A DNA stretch of 5,757 nt, taken from assembly GCA_036847245.1 (NCBI GenBank), contig DAIUAL010000221.1:1-5757 (forward strand), given 5' to 3'. Position 1 is the first letter of the stretch. The number at the start of each line of letters is the position of its first letter. Positions 1 through 5,757 of this stretch are shown piece by piece. The notes below the pieces were generated by a model that saw only the letters and a list, made by a program, of their open reading frames with translations, did no database searches and had not been told where the DNA came from. Made by a program: the position numbers and the translations under genes. The stretch is from UBA4661 sp002405405. GTDB taxonomy: Bacteria > Bacteroidota > Ignavibacteria > Kapaibacteriales > UBA4661.

Positions 1-1752
1 TACTTCTACTTTGACATCTGTTCCCGTATCGCCCGCTTCACTACCTCTGCCAGAACTTTTGCGATTTGGTACGCCAAAGAATATGCGCTGGGTCATTGTC
101 GCTTCAACTGCCCCCGTACCACTAAACTTCATACTAACCGGCACGCCCACTTGAAATCCTCGTGGCAAACCCAACCCGAATGTTCCTCGTCCCGTAATCA
201 AAAAGACACCCTGCTGGTCGCGGGCAAAGGTAAAATCAGTATTATTATTCGCATACAATGAAATTCTTCCTGCATCCGCTCGTTCATATTTGAAATTCGT
301 TACACCGATGACCCATTGGTTATTATTACGTGTAAAAACGATATTGGCAATGCTGAAACGCACGGGATCTGTGAATCCTTGCGCATTCAATGTCATCCTA
401 CCGGAGAACGTAAAACCACCATTCGTAATATCACCTTCGTTGAAACGAATAGTAATTCGACTGCCGATATTTGTATTTGATTCCTTCGTTGTTACGCGGT
501 CATCATACCCACCCGTACGCCGAAAAACATAGCTGATATTGAATGCCGTAATGTCGAATCCATCGATACGAATCGGATACTGCGCTGTAATAGCCATACT
601 GTCATTGGCAACCACTACAATAGGATTTTGCAATTGCCCAATATCCAAACCCTTGATACGCCAGCGGGCATCGGTGGCATTACTAATCGTTAAGCTCCGT
701 GCAATCGTTAGGCGTGCCGAAGAGATTATTGCGGGAATATCATTCGACCCGCCCGATGCTAATGTTTCACCTAAATTTAATTGCAAGCGGACATCGCCAG
801 TTACACCGGAATTCGGTACTTGTGCCAAGAGGGTATTCATGTTGACAAACATCGGCTCGCGGATCGCCCCCGGACGACCCTCTATTCCCAATTCGCGCCG
901 TACTGTCAATCCTTGAGTATTGCGCATGGTTACCGGCAACCAACCATTGTAATTCAACTGCAGTTCGGTTTCTACTAATCTCAACTGACCACCCGATGGA
1001 TCTACATCTGTTGCACCACTTAATAATTGATCGATAGGTATTAGGGCATTCACAAAGTTTACTGTTCGACCTGTCGGCACTGTAAAGACATTATTACTTG
1101 GCAATGACAAGCGGCCACTGATCAAAAAACTTCCACCATCAGTCTGTATAATCGTGCCGATCGTTACTTCAAAACCTAATATCCTGCGTATCTGCCCCCG
1201 TGCTTGCGCTACATCAATCTTCGGTGGTTGTTCAGCTTGAATGCAGGTACGTGGCAGTACTTCATTCCCACCGGCATCAACAACACGATAACATACTTGA
1301 TAGCTATCACTGATTGGAAATACAGGTGCATCTGTCTGCACTGCGCCTGAAACAGCTCCGCGTAAAAAGACATCATGAGCAAGAATTATCCGTGTTTCTC
1401 CGGGTTGTAATGTAAACAACGGAGCACGACTCAATACTGTTTGCATAACCACAGTGTTATTCGTACTCAGCTCCCCGCCTACTCGAAGTTGTACTGCAGT
1501 AGCTCCGGCATTTCGTAAAGTTAACTCAAACAATGTTGTGCTTTCAGCTACATCATTAATATTCTGCAAACTCACCGCTACAGCCCGCTGACGGACTACT
1601 TGTACTTGCGCATTCAGAGAACAGAATGTCATCATGATTGCCGCGCAAACAAGAGCGACACGCATTGTGAGTGCCGTATGAGTAATATGATGGATTCTGC
1701 TTTTCATGAGAATGACTGGATATTGAAAACAAAAATTATGGTTCGAAATCAT
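1..1752 (-). CDS. Secreted beta-rich protein with TANFOR-like N-terminal domain, C-terminus outside window
   Basis: Partial gene: ATG at 1752-1750, then 584 codons read without a stop to position 1. The start is chosen because AAGGAGGT lies 5 bases before it; in-frame ATGs at 1707 and 1665 lack such a site. Residues 1-48 form a signal peptide with a long n-region (K17, R19, R31), a hydrophobic core at about 32-43 and a likely A48|Q49 cleavage. Residues 49-177 resemble the TANFOR domain of Bacteroidota secreted proteins: a beta strand ending in LRNAG, a turn LQPGETR, and a Cys pair (C154, C170) around YQVCYRVVDAGG, followed by PP at 176-177. Residues 178-584 are rich in alternating hydrophobic, Gly, Asn and Thr residues, as in beta-sheet proteins, with no family I recognise. 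The end becomes polar and Gly/Ser-rich (KSSGRGSEAGDTGTD). Function unknown; secretion is well supported. If it is a T9SS cargo, its sorting domain lies beyond the window. Confidence 0.88.
   Translation of the reverse strand, partial: MISNHNFCFQYPVILMKSRIHHITHTALTMRVALVCAAIMMTFCSLNAQVQVVRQRAVAVSLQNINDVAESTTLFELTLRNAGATAVQLRVGGELSTNNTVVMQTVLSRAPLFTLQPGETRIILAHDVFLRGAVSGAVQTDAPVFPISDSYQVCYRVVDAGGNEVLPRTCIQAEQPPKIDVAQARGQIRRILGFEVTIGTIIQTDGGSFLISGRLSLPSNNVFTVPTGRTVNFVNALIPIDQLLSGATDVDPSGGQLRLVETELQLNYNGWLPVTMRNTQGLTVRRELGIEGRPGAIREPMFVNMNTLLAQVPNSGVTGDVRLQLNLGETLASGGSNDIPAIISSARLTIARSLTISNATDARWRIKGLDIGQLQNPIVVVANDSMAITAQYPIRIDGFDITAFNISYVFRRTGGYDDRVTTKESNTNIGSRITIRFNEGDITNGGFTFSGRMTLNAQGFTDPVRFSIANIVFTRNNNQWVIGVTNFKYERADAGRISLYANNNTDFTFARDQQGVFLITGRGTFGLGLPRGFQVGVPVSMKFSGTGAVEATMTQRIFFGVPNRKSSGRGSEAGDTGTDVKVEV
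1222..1608 (-). other. TANFOR-like N-terminal domain
   Basis: Residues 49-177 of the downstream protein. Visible landmarks are FELTLRNAGATAV (a strand with Asn then Gly), then FTLQPGETRIIL, then SYQVCYRVVDAGGNEVLPRTC and PP at the end. Spacing and Cys placement (C154 and C170) recall the TANFOR domain found at the N-termini of secreted Bacteroidota proteins, where the two cysteines flank a short loop. The assignment rests on my memory of the family pattern and is tentative. Confidence 0.45.
1609..1752 (-). other. Signal peptide of the downstream gene
   Basis: The 48 residues from the ATG at 1752 end in a classic Sec signal: Arg31, then the hydrophobic run VALVCAAIMMTFC, then SLNA before Gln49. 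Glutamine directly after the cut is enriched in Bacteroidota signal peptidase I substrates (the Q-rule, giving pyroglutamate). The n-region is unusually long; starting at Met16 (1707) or Met30 (1665) would give ordinary lengths, but neither has a ribosome binding site. A Cys at position 44 is not followed by the spacing expected for a lipobox-cleaved lipoprotein with confidence. Confidence 0.8.
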
Positions 1753-1757
1753 AGTAC

Positions 1758-1765
1758 ACCTCCTT
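1758..1765 (-). promoter_or_regulatory. Strong ribosome binding site overlapping the upstream stop codon
   Basis: On the minus strand the sequence reads TAAGGAGGTGTACTATG. The last two bases of the upstream TAA stop are the first two of AAGGAGGT, and the start ATG follows after TGTAC and T. This decides the start of the downstream gene at 1752 and places initiation within reach of ribosomes finishing the upstream gene, so translational coupling is plausible. No promoter fits in the 11-base gap. Confidence 0.85.
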
Positions 1766-2030
1766 ATCGTACAATAACAAATGAAGTACGAAGCGGCTGT
1801 CGCATAGCCAGATCATTCGATAAGGCAATCGTATATTGTCCGGCAGTTAGCATACCCACATCGAGTTTAAACGTTGTAACTGACTCACCTCTTATCAAAA
1901 GAGCTTGTTCACGTACAACTCGACCAAGATTATCAGTTATGGTCATACGCAAAAGCCCACTTTGCGGCATCACTATGTCAAGCATAAGTTCATCACGAGC
2001 CGGAAGCGGATAAGCGCGCATTGCAGCACT
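1764..2030 (-). other. Type A T9SS C-terminal sorting domain (Por_Secre_tail type)
   Basis: The last 88 residues before the stop have the order typical of this family: AYPLPARDELMLDI (residues 1248-1261, family consensus YPNPA followed by L-x-(I/V)), a middle strand LRMTITDNLGRVVR, then LDVGMLTAGQYTIAL (family G-x-Y near residues 1306-1308), and a final strand SFVIVR at the very C-terminus. The domain directs folded cargo from the periplasm through the type IX translocon and is then removed. The Asn of YPNPA is Leu here. Confidence 0.9.
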
Positions 2031-5000
2031 ACCATCGACTTTAAGCACACCGGCAAGCGGATCAACAATTGATCTATTAGGCATGGTTTGCATGTCAGTC
2101 ACATCATCATCTTGTGCAGTGGACTGTCCTGCAATGATTGCCACATTTTGCGGATCGGTAATATATGTTACGCGAGGAATATTCAAACTAGCATTGACAC
2201 TCAATCCATTTGCACTGATGCGGTTCTGTGCAACATTATAATGCCGAATTAAAAAATTGTTGGATAAATTAGGCACAGCCGTCAATTGATTACGATTCAA
2301 GTTAATATTCGTTAGATACAGCCATTTGCCGACATTACCCGCAAAACCTGTGAGAGCATTATTGGCGAGATTGACAATACGAACTTCATTCAAATTGAAA
2401 ATCTGCTGAGTGAAACTCCCTGAGAAATTGTTATTGTCTAAGCGAACCACGCGTAACGGTGATGATACCGAAAAAACATTCGCACCAAGCGAATTGATTC
2501 GATTATTGTTGAGTCGCAAAACAGTCAGCGCATTCATGCCGGCAAGATTGACATTGAATGCCGTCAGTTGATTGTTGTGCGCTTCAATTTCTTCGAGGTT
2601 TCGCAAAACACCAATCGAATCAGGCAGAGAAGTCAGTGCATTACCCCACACGGACAAATATCGCAGAGCAGAAAGTTGCCCAACAGCTGGCGAAAGTGCC
2701 GTAAGTCGGTTGTTGCCCAGTTCCAGACTAATTACACGTCCACCATCAGTTACAACTCCATACCACAAGTCAATCGGCACTATTGTATTCCAATTGCGGC
2801 TGTTGATCCAACTCGTACCCCCACCTTCGCGGAAAATCCGAACCAATGCTAAAGAATCTCGACGTCGGAAATCAATTAAATTGACATTAAGGATATCCGA
2901 CCAGGCACTGAATGCCGTTTGATTATTATTGTATGCACGAACACGCCAACGGTATGATAATTCGGGGTTTAGCCCGATAAATGTATTACGAACAGCACCT
3001 GCTCCTACAATCTGGGTAACACGACCGCTATCAATCGATTGCTCACCGCTTGCCAATAGAACTTCAAAACCATCAGGTGTTCCACCCAAACCACGCAAGA
3101 CTAACCAATTTGCATCAAAGCTGGTACTGCGAAGATTGTTTGTTGTCAGCAATTGTGGTGCACCCGGAACATTAGGTAATCCTGTAAAATTCGCAGAGCG
3201 TGCCACAGGACTTACACCGCCAAGATTGCGCGCACTCATGGTGAAATTGTAATTCACACCATTGCGAATACCTGTGAATGTTTGGCGAATCTGCCCCGCA
3301 GTCGTGCGAGGAATGGTAATGCTCTGAATGGGCTGAGTAAAATTATTCTCTGAACTGAAGAGCGCGATATCAACCGATTGCAACTGATCGCCAGCAACAT
3401 TACCCTGTGCAATAAAAGATGTTGTTGTAATGTCCTGCGCTGAAAGCACGGTCGGTGCACCGGGCGAATTGGGCGGCGTACGTAAGACAATCCAATCGGT
3501 ATAAGCACTGCTTGATACGGCATTCTCCGAACGAATGCGGAATTCATAACGAACTGGTACAGTACGAGGAAAAACAACATAAAAAAATCCAAAATTTGTT
3601 GATACTCCTATCGATTGTATAAAATTCAATCCCGAGAGTTGTGCCTCATTGCTAAATCGATCAACGGTAACCTCCGACAGATCACGTGTCGATGGACTTG
3701 CCCCTTGTACTGGCGGATCAACAATCCAACGACTCTGTATGCGATACCGCGAGGGTGTACCGCCACCAAGAGGAGCATTCCACGCAATGCGCGCACTGCT
3801 TGCATCTGCTTGAACTAAACGCAGGGCTGTCGGAATATTTACCGGACCGCCGGCAAGTGCCGTTTCAAAATTAGCACTGGCGTAAGTGCTTGCGCCACCG
3901 GCATTCACAGCACGTACTTGTGCCGTGTAGCGTGTACCGGAGGCAAGGTCGGCAAAGCGCACAAGGTATGGAGTATTTCCACTAAACGTAATCGTGCTCG
4001 GCAAAATTGTTCCATTAGGTGTAAGAATGACTTCAAAACGTGTCGGTACTCCACCCGTAGTCGGGGCTGTGAACAACAATGTCGCAGAGCTTGTCGTCAG
4101 ATTACTAAGCGTTCCTATGATCGGCGGACCCGGTGCAACGGGGCGATAACCGACATCGGATGGCGACTGCCCCGTACCAAGCTCATTAACTGCGACCACA
4201 CGACCTGATCCTGCTGCTTGCGGTGCAACAACAAACATACTTGTGCTTGTTTGCGAAAGAATTCTTCCACTTGTACCCGTTGTACCGAAGAAGCGCACTG
4301 CTGTTACAAATTGCAAGTCATTGCCTGCTATCACTAAGGTATCGCCTATACCAAAAGTATTAGGTTGTATACCAGTAATCGTTGGTACACGACCAACGGT
4401 AATCGTTGGAGTCAGCCCTGTTCCCAATGGATTTACTAACGCAACTTGTCCTGATTGACCATATAAACCACTTGGAACAACAAACTGAATCGATACCGTA
4501 CCTTGTGTGTTGAAAAATGGTATCGGTGTGCCATTGATGCCAAACATACGAACAGCTTGCACTTGATCGAGATTATCGCCAACAGCTGTTACCGTTTCGC
4601 CCTCACGCACCAAAGTACGTGTTGCACCACCAACAAGAATGCGTGCAACAAATGGCGGTGCAAAGAGCCGTGTTTGTATGGGCGCAAGACCAACACCAAC
4701 AGGATTTTCGACCAAAATTTGACCTGTGGCTGTTGTAATACCTTGCAATGGTACACGGACACGAATTTGTGTGGAATTCGACGAAAGAATTGTACCTGCG
4801 GCACCACCTGCACCAAAGAAGCGTACCGAGCGAAGAAGATCAAAGTTTGATCCTGTAATCGTAATCGTATCGCCAATACTTGCCGATGCAGGCGCACCTG
4901 AAATACTTGGACTTTGCAAAAGATTGATAACATTGGAGAATACCGATCCCGCGATATTACTCGCAACAATTTGTCCTGTTTGAGCACCGCCAATCGGCAC

Positions 5001-5757
5001 AACAACATTGATTTGCGTATCCGTGAGCGATACCACACTCGCTGTTACTCCGTCAGGTCCGAAGAATCTCACGGCATTCACACCCGTAAAATTTGTTCCG
5101 GTAATGGTCAGTGGTTGCCCCGGATAGGTTGGAAGAGGACCGACATTCGTAATGGTCGGCTGAGCAATCACCGTGATATTCTGCGATTGGGCTGTCCCTG
5201 CAATATTGCGCACCACAATAACACCCGAACGTTGAAGTATCTGTAGTGGCGATGTAATCACTATTTGCGTTGGCGTTTGCGACACAATCGTACCCGGCGT
5301 ACCCGTATTCCCCAAAAAGAGCGCGCTTGAGACGCGATCGAGATTCGTCCCCGTCAGCGTAATTTGTGTACCACCCACAAGCTGTGTTGCCGATTGTGCG
5401 GTAATAGTCGGTGGCGCAACGATGACGACATTGTCTGCTGATGTTGCACTTCCGGCGATATTTGTTATAGTAATTGAGCCACCGGTTGCCGTAATACCTG
5501 TCGGTACTGTAACCACCACTTGCGTGAGTGTTTGACTTTGAATTGGTCCTGATACACCATTCGTACCAAAGAATCGCACCGCCGTGAGATTTCCCATATT
5601 TGTACCGGCAATGGTGAGTGTTTGTCCCGTTGTTGTTACCAGCGAAGAAACACTCGTGATAGTCGGTGGCAATATAATCGTTAAGATCACCGATGCGGCT
5701 GTACCGGCAACATTCTGCACGAAAATATGACCTTGATTTGTGCTTGTTCCCGCCGGA
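1764..5757 (-). CDS. Giant secreted multidomain surface protein (IPT/TIG - FN3 - LRR - T9SS sorting domain), N-terminus outside window
   Basis: Partial gene: the frame is open to the window edge, and the stop is TAA at 1766-1764. Residues are counted from the first complete codon (5756-5754), giving 1330. Order: tail of one IPT/TIG repeat (1-29), six complete IPT/TIG repeats (30-540), four FN3-like domains (541-960), LRR cap and eight LRRs (963-1181), linker (1182-1242), type A T9SS sorting domain (1243-1330). There is no catalytic domain; every part is a binding or structural module. By family knowledge such proteins cross the outer membrane through T9SS, lose the C-terminal domain, and are attached to the surface or released. 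A role in adhesion or recognition is inferred; no ligand can be named. The GTG at 5720 is not the true start, because the reading frame and the repeat homology continue upstream of it. The 11-base gap to the next gene indicates an operon. Confidence 0.93.
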   Translation of the reverse strand, partial: PAGTSTNQGHIFVQNVAGTAASVILTIILPPTITSVSSLVTTTGQTLTIAGTNMGNLTAVRFFGTNGVSGPIQSQTLTQVVVTVPTGITATGGSITITNIAGSATSADNVVIVAPPTITAQSATQLVGGTQITLTGTNLDRVSSALFLGNTGTPGTIVSQTPTQIVITSPLQILQRSGVIVVRNIAGTAQSQNITVIAQPTITNVGPLPTYPGQPLTITGTNFTGVNAVRFFGPDGVTASVVSLTDTQINVVVPIGGAQTGQIVASNIAGSVFSNVINLLQSPSISGAPASASIGDTITITGSNFDLLRSVRFFGAGGAAGTILSSNSTQIRVRVPLQGITTATGQILVENPVGVGLAPIQTRLFAPPFVARILVGGATRTLVREGETVTAVGDNLDQVQAVRMFGINGTPIPFFNTQGTVSIQFVVPSGLYGQSGQVALVNPLGTGLTPTITVGRVPTITGIQPNTFGIGDTLVIAGNDLQFVTAVRFFGTTGTSGRILSQTSTSMFVVAPQAAGSGRVVAVNELGTGQSPSDVGYRPVAPGPPIIGTLSNLTTSSATLLFTAPTTGGVPTRFEVILTPNGTILPSTITFSGNTPYLVRFADLASGTRYTAQVRAVNAGGASTYASANFETALAGGPVNIPTALRLVQADASSARIAWNAPLGGGTPSRYRIQSRWIVDPPVQGASPSTRDLSEVTVDRFSNEAQLSGLNFIQSIGVSTNFGFFYVVFPRTVPVRYEFRIRSENAVSSSAYTDWIVLRTPPNSPGAPTVLSAQDITTTSFIAQGNVAGDQLQSVDIALFSSENNFTQPIQSITIPRTTAGQIRQTFTGIRNGVNYNFTMSARNLGGVSPVARSANFTGLPNVPGAPQLLTTNNLRSTSFDANWLVLRGLGGTPDGFEVLLASGEQSIDSGRVTQIVGAGAVRNTFIGLNPELSYRWRVRAYNNNQTAFSAWSDILNVNLIDFRRRDSLALVRIFREGGGTSWINSRNWNTIVPIDLWYGVVTDGGRVISLELGNNRLTALSPAVGQLSALRYLSVWGNALTSLPDSIGVLRNLEEIEAHNNQLTAFNVNLAGMNALTVLRLNNNRINSLGANVFSVSSPLRVVRLDNNNFSGSFTQQIFNLNEVRIVNLANNALTGFAGNVGKWLYLTNINLNRNQLTAVPNLSNNFLIRHYNVAQNRISANGLSVNASLNIPRVTYITDPQNVAIIAGQSTAQDDDVTDMQTMPNRSIVDPLAGVLKVDGSAAMRAYPLPARDELMLDIVMPQSGLLRMTITDNLGRVVREQALLIRGESVTTFKLDVGMLTAGQYTIALSNDLAMRQPLRTSFVIVR
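2214..2870 (-). repeat. Leucine-rich repeat domain with N-terminal cap (eight LRRs)
   Basis: The block opens with a cap, DSLALVRIF then GGTSWINSRNW then LWYGVVTDGGRV, matching the cap seen before LRRs in many Bacteroidota proteins (tryptophans at residues 983, 989 and 998). Eight repeats follow with starts near residues 1009, 1031, 1054, 1077, 1101, 1125, 1148 and 1170, a regular 22-24 residue spacing. Their cores include LELGNNRLTAL, LSVWGNALTSL, IEAHNNQLTAF, LRLNNNRINSL, VRLDNNNFSG, VNLANNALTGF, INLNRNQLTAV and YNVAQNRIS. Each has the L-x-x-N-x-(L/I/F) asparagine ladder. LRR solenoids bind proteins; the partner is unknown. Confidence 0.9.
2877..4136 (-). other. Four fibronectin type III-like domains
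   Basis: Approximate units: 4136-3858, 3857-3471, 3470-3171 and 3170-2877. Each opens with a Pro-rich linker (PGPP, GGPVNIP, SPGAP, VPGAP). Units 1, 2 and 4 carry the tryptophan/phenylalanine strand of FN3 (LLFTAP, IAWNAP, ANWLVL) and all four end in Y-x-(A/W/F)-x-(V/I/M)-x-A/S-x-N (for example YTAQVRAVN and YRWRVRAYN). Units 1, 2 and 4 also share GG-x-P before the next strand. Unit 2 is long, at about 129 residues, because of extra sequence between the B and F strands (RYRIQS to YEFRIRSEN). FN3 domains usually act as spacers or glycan/protein-binding modules outside the cell; the role here is inferred. Confidence 0.82.
4137..5757 (-). repeat. Tandem IPT/TIG immunoglobulin-like repeats (one partial plus six complete)
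   Basis: Protein-level repeats of about 81-91 residues. Approximate unit boundaries: 5757-5670 (only the tail visible), 5669-5415, 5414-5160, 5159-4911, 4910-4659, 4658-4386, 4385-4137. Each full unit shows P-x-(I/V) at the start, a G-(D/Q/E)-x-(L/I/V)-x-(I/A)-x-G-x-(N/D) strand, then A/S-V-R-F-F-G-x-x-G (ALFLGNTG in unit 2, AVRMFGING in unit 5), then a T-Q-(I/V)-x-V-x-(V/S)-P strand, and a closing strand with N-x-x-G. This is the IPT/TIG fold pattern, often stacked as stalks in bacterial surface proteins. The copies are diverged at DNA level; I saw no long identical tracts. Confidence 0.88.

Noticed and set aside
290..978. Plus-strand reading frames at 290-532, 539-916 and 781-978
   Set aside because: They lie antisense to the downstream gene, which is open across the entire region and has a signal peptide and ribosome binding site. 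Their translations show no domain pattern.
1663..1707. Alternative starts of the downstream gene at 1707 and 1665
   Set aside because: Both would give a more usual signal-peptide length, but neither has a Shine-Dalgarno sequence, whereas the ATG at 1752 has AAGGAGGT at good spacing. Not fully excluded.
1753..1763. Promoter or terminator between the two genes
   Set aside because: The gap is 11 bases and consists of the ribosome binding site and spacer; there is no room for either element, and no hairpin with a T-run is visible.
1600..2013. Plus-strand frame spanning the junction of the two genes
   Set aside because: It is antisense to the sorting domain and the signal peptide, both well supported. 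Its translation is low in recognisable structure.
2568..5246. Other plus-strand frames and the minus-strand frames at 3254-3592 and 4589-5038
   Set aside because: All are shadows of the large repeat gene; their translations are rich in Cys, Arg and His with no repeat or domain pattern, while the main frame has continuous homology to known modules.
5718..5720. GTG at 5720 as the start of the large gene
   Set aside because: Twelve further in-frame codons without a stop run to the window edge, and they read as the closing strand of another IPT repeat (GHIFVQNVAGTA). There is no signal peptide or ribosome binding site here, so the true start lies outside the window.
4137..5757. DNA-level direct repeats or a CRISPR-like array
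   Set aside because: The periodicity is about 250 bases and shows only at protein level, from the IPT/TIG domains. There are no short identical repeats with unique spacers.

Overview
The window holds two large adjacent genes on the minus strand. Both run off the window, and together they fill all of it except an 11-base gap. The upstream gene (5757 to 1764) encodes the C-terminal 1330 residues of a giant extracellular protein: tandem IPT/TIG immunoglobulin-like repeats, then four fibronectin type III-like domains, then a leucine-rich-repeat block, then a type A C-terminal sorting domain of the type IX secretion system (T9SS). Its N-terminus, and presumably its signal peptide, lies beyond position 5757. 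The downstream gene (1752 to 1) starts behind a near-perfect Shine-Dalgarno sequence that overlaps the upstream stop codon. It encodes a signal peptide followed by more than 530 residues of beta-rich secreted protein, still open at position 1. I read this frame codon by codon: 584 codons without a stop.

The T9SS sorting domain places the source in the Bacteroidota or a close relative in the FCB group (for example the Ignavibacteria, Chlorobi or Kapabacteria lineages). The IPT + FN3 + LRR + sorting-domain combination and the A|Q signal-peptide junction of the second gene fit that. The strong Shine-Dalgarno is less typical of classical Bacteroidia and Flavobacteriia, so I lean towards a deep-branching lineage. 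That placement is inference. Base composition is moderate, with no visible shift between the two genes.

Layout on the minus strand, in reading order: end of an IPT repeat at the window edge (5757-5670); six full IPT/TIG repeats (5669-4137); four FN3-like domains (4136-2877); LRR N-cap and eight LRRs (2870-2214); linker (2213-2031); sorting domain and stop (2030-1764); 11-base gap with RBS (1763-1753); second gene with signal peptide (1752-1609), a TANFOR-like N-terminal domain with two cysteines (1608-1222) and an unrecognised beta-rich body (1221-1). The two genes look co-transcribed and possibly translationally coupled, so the products may be made together and act together at the cell surface or outside the cell. 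No RNA genes, mobile elements, CRISPR arrays, promoters or terminators were seen. The window is ordinary in type (surface and secreted proteins) but has internal structure worth a second look.
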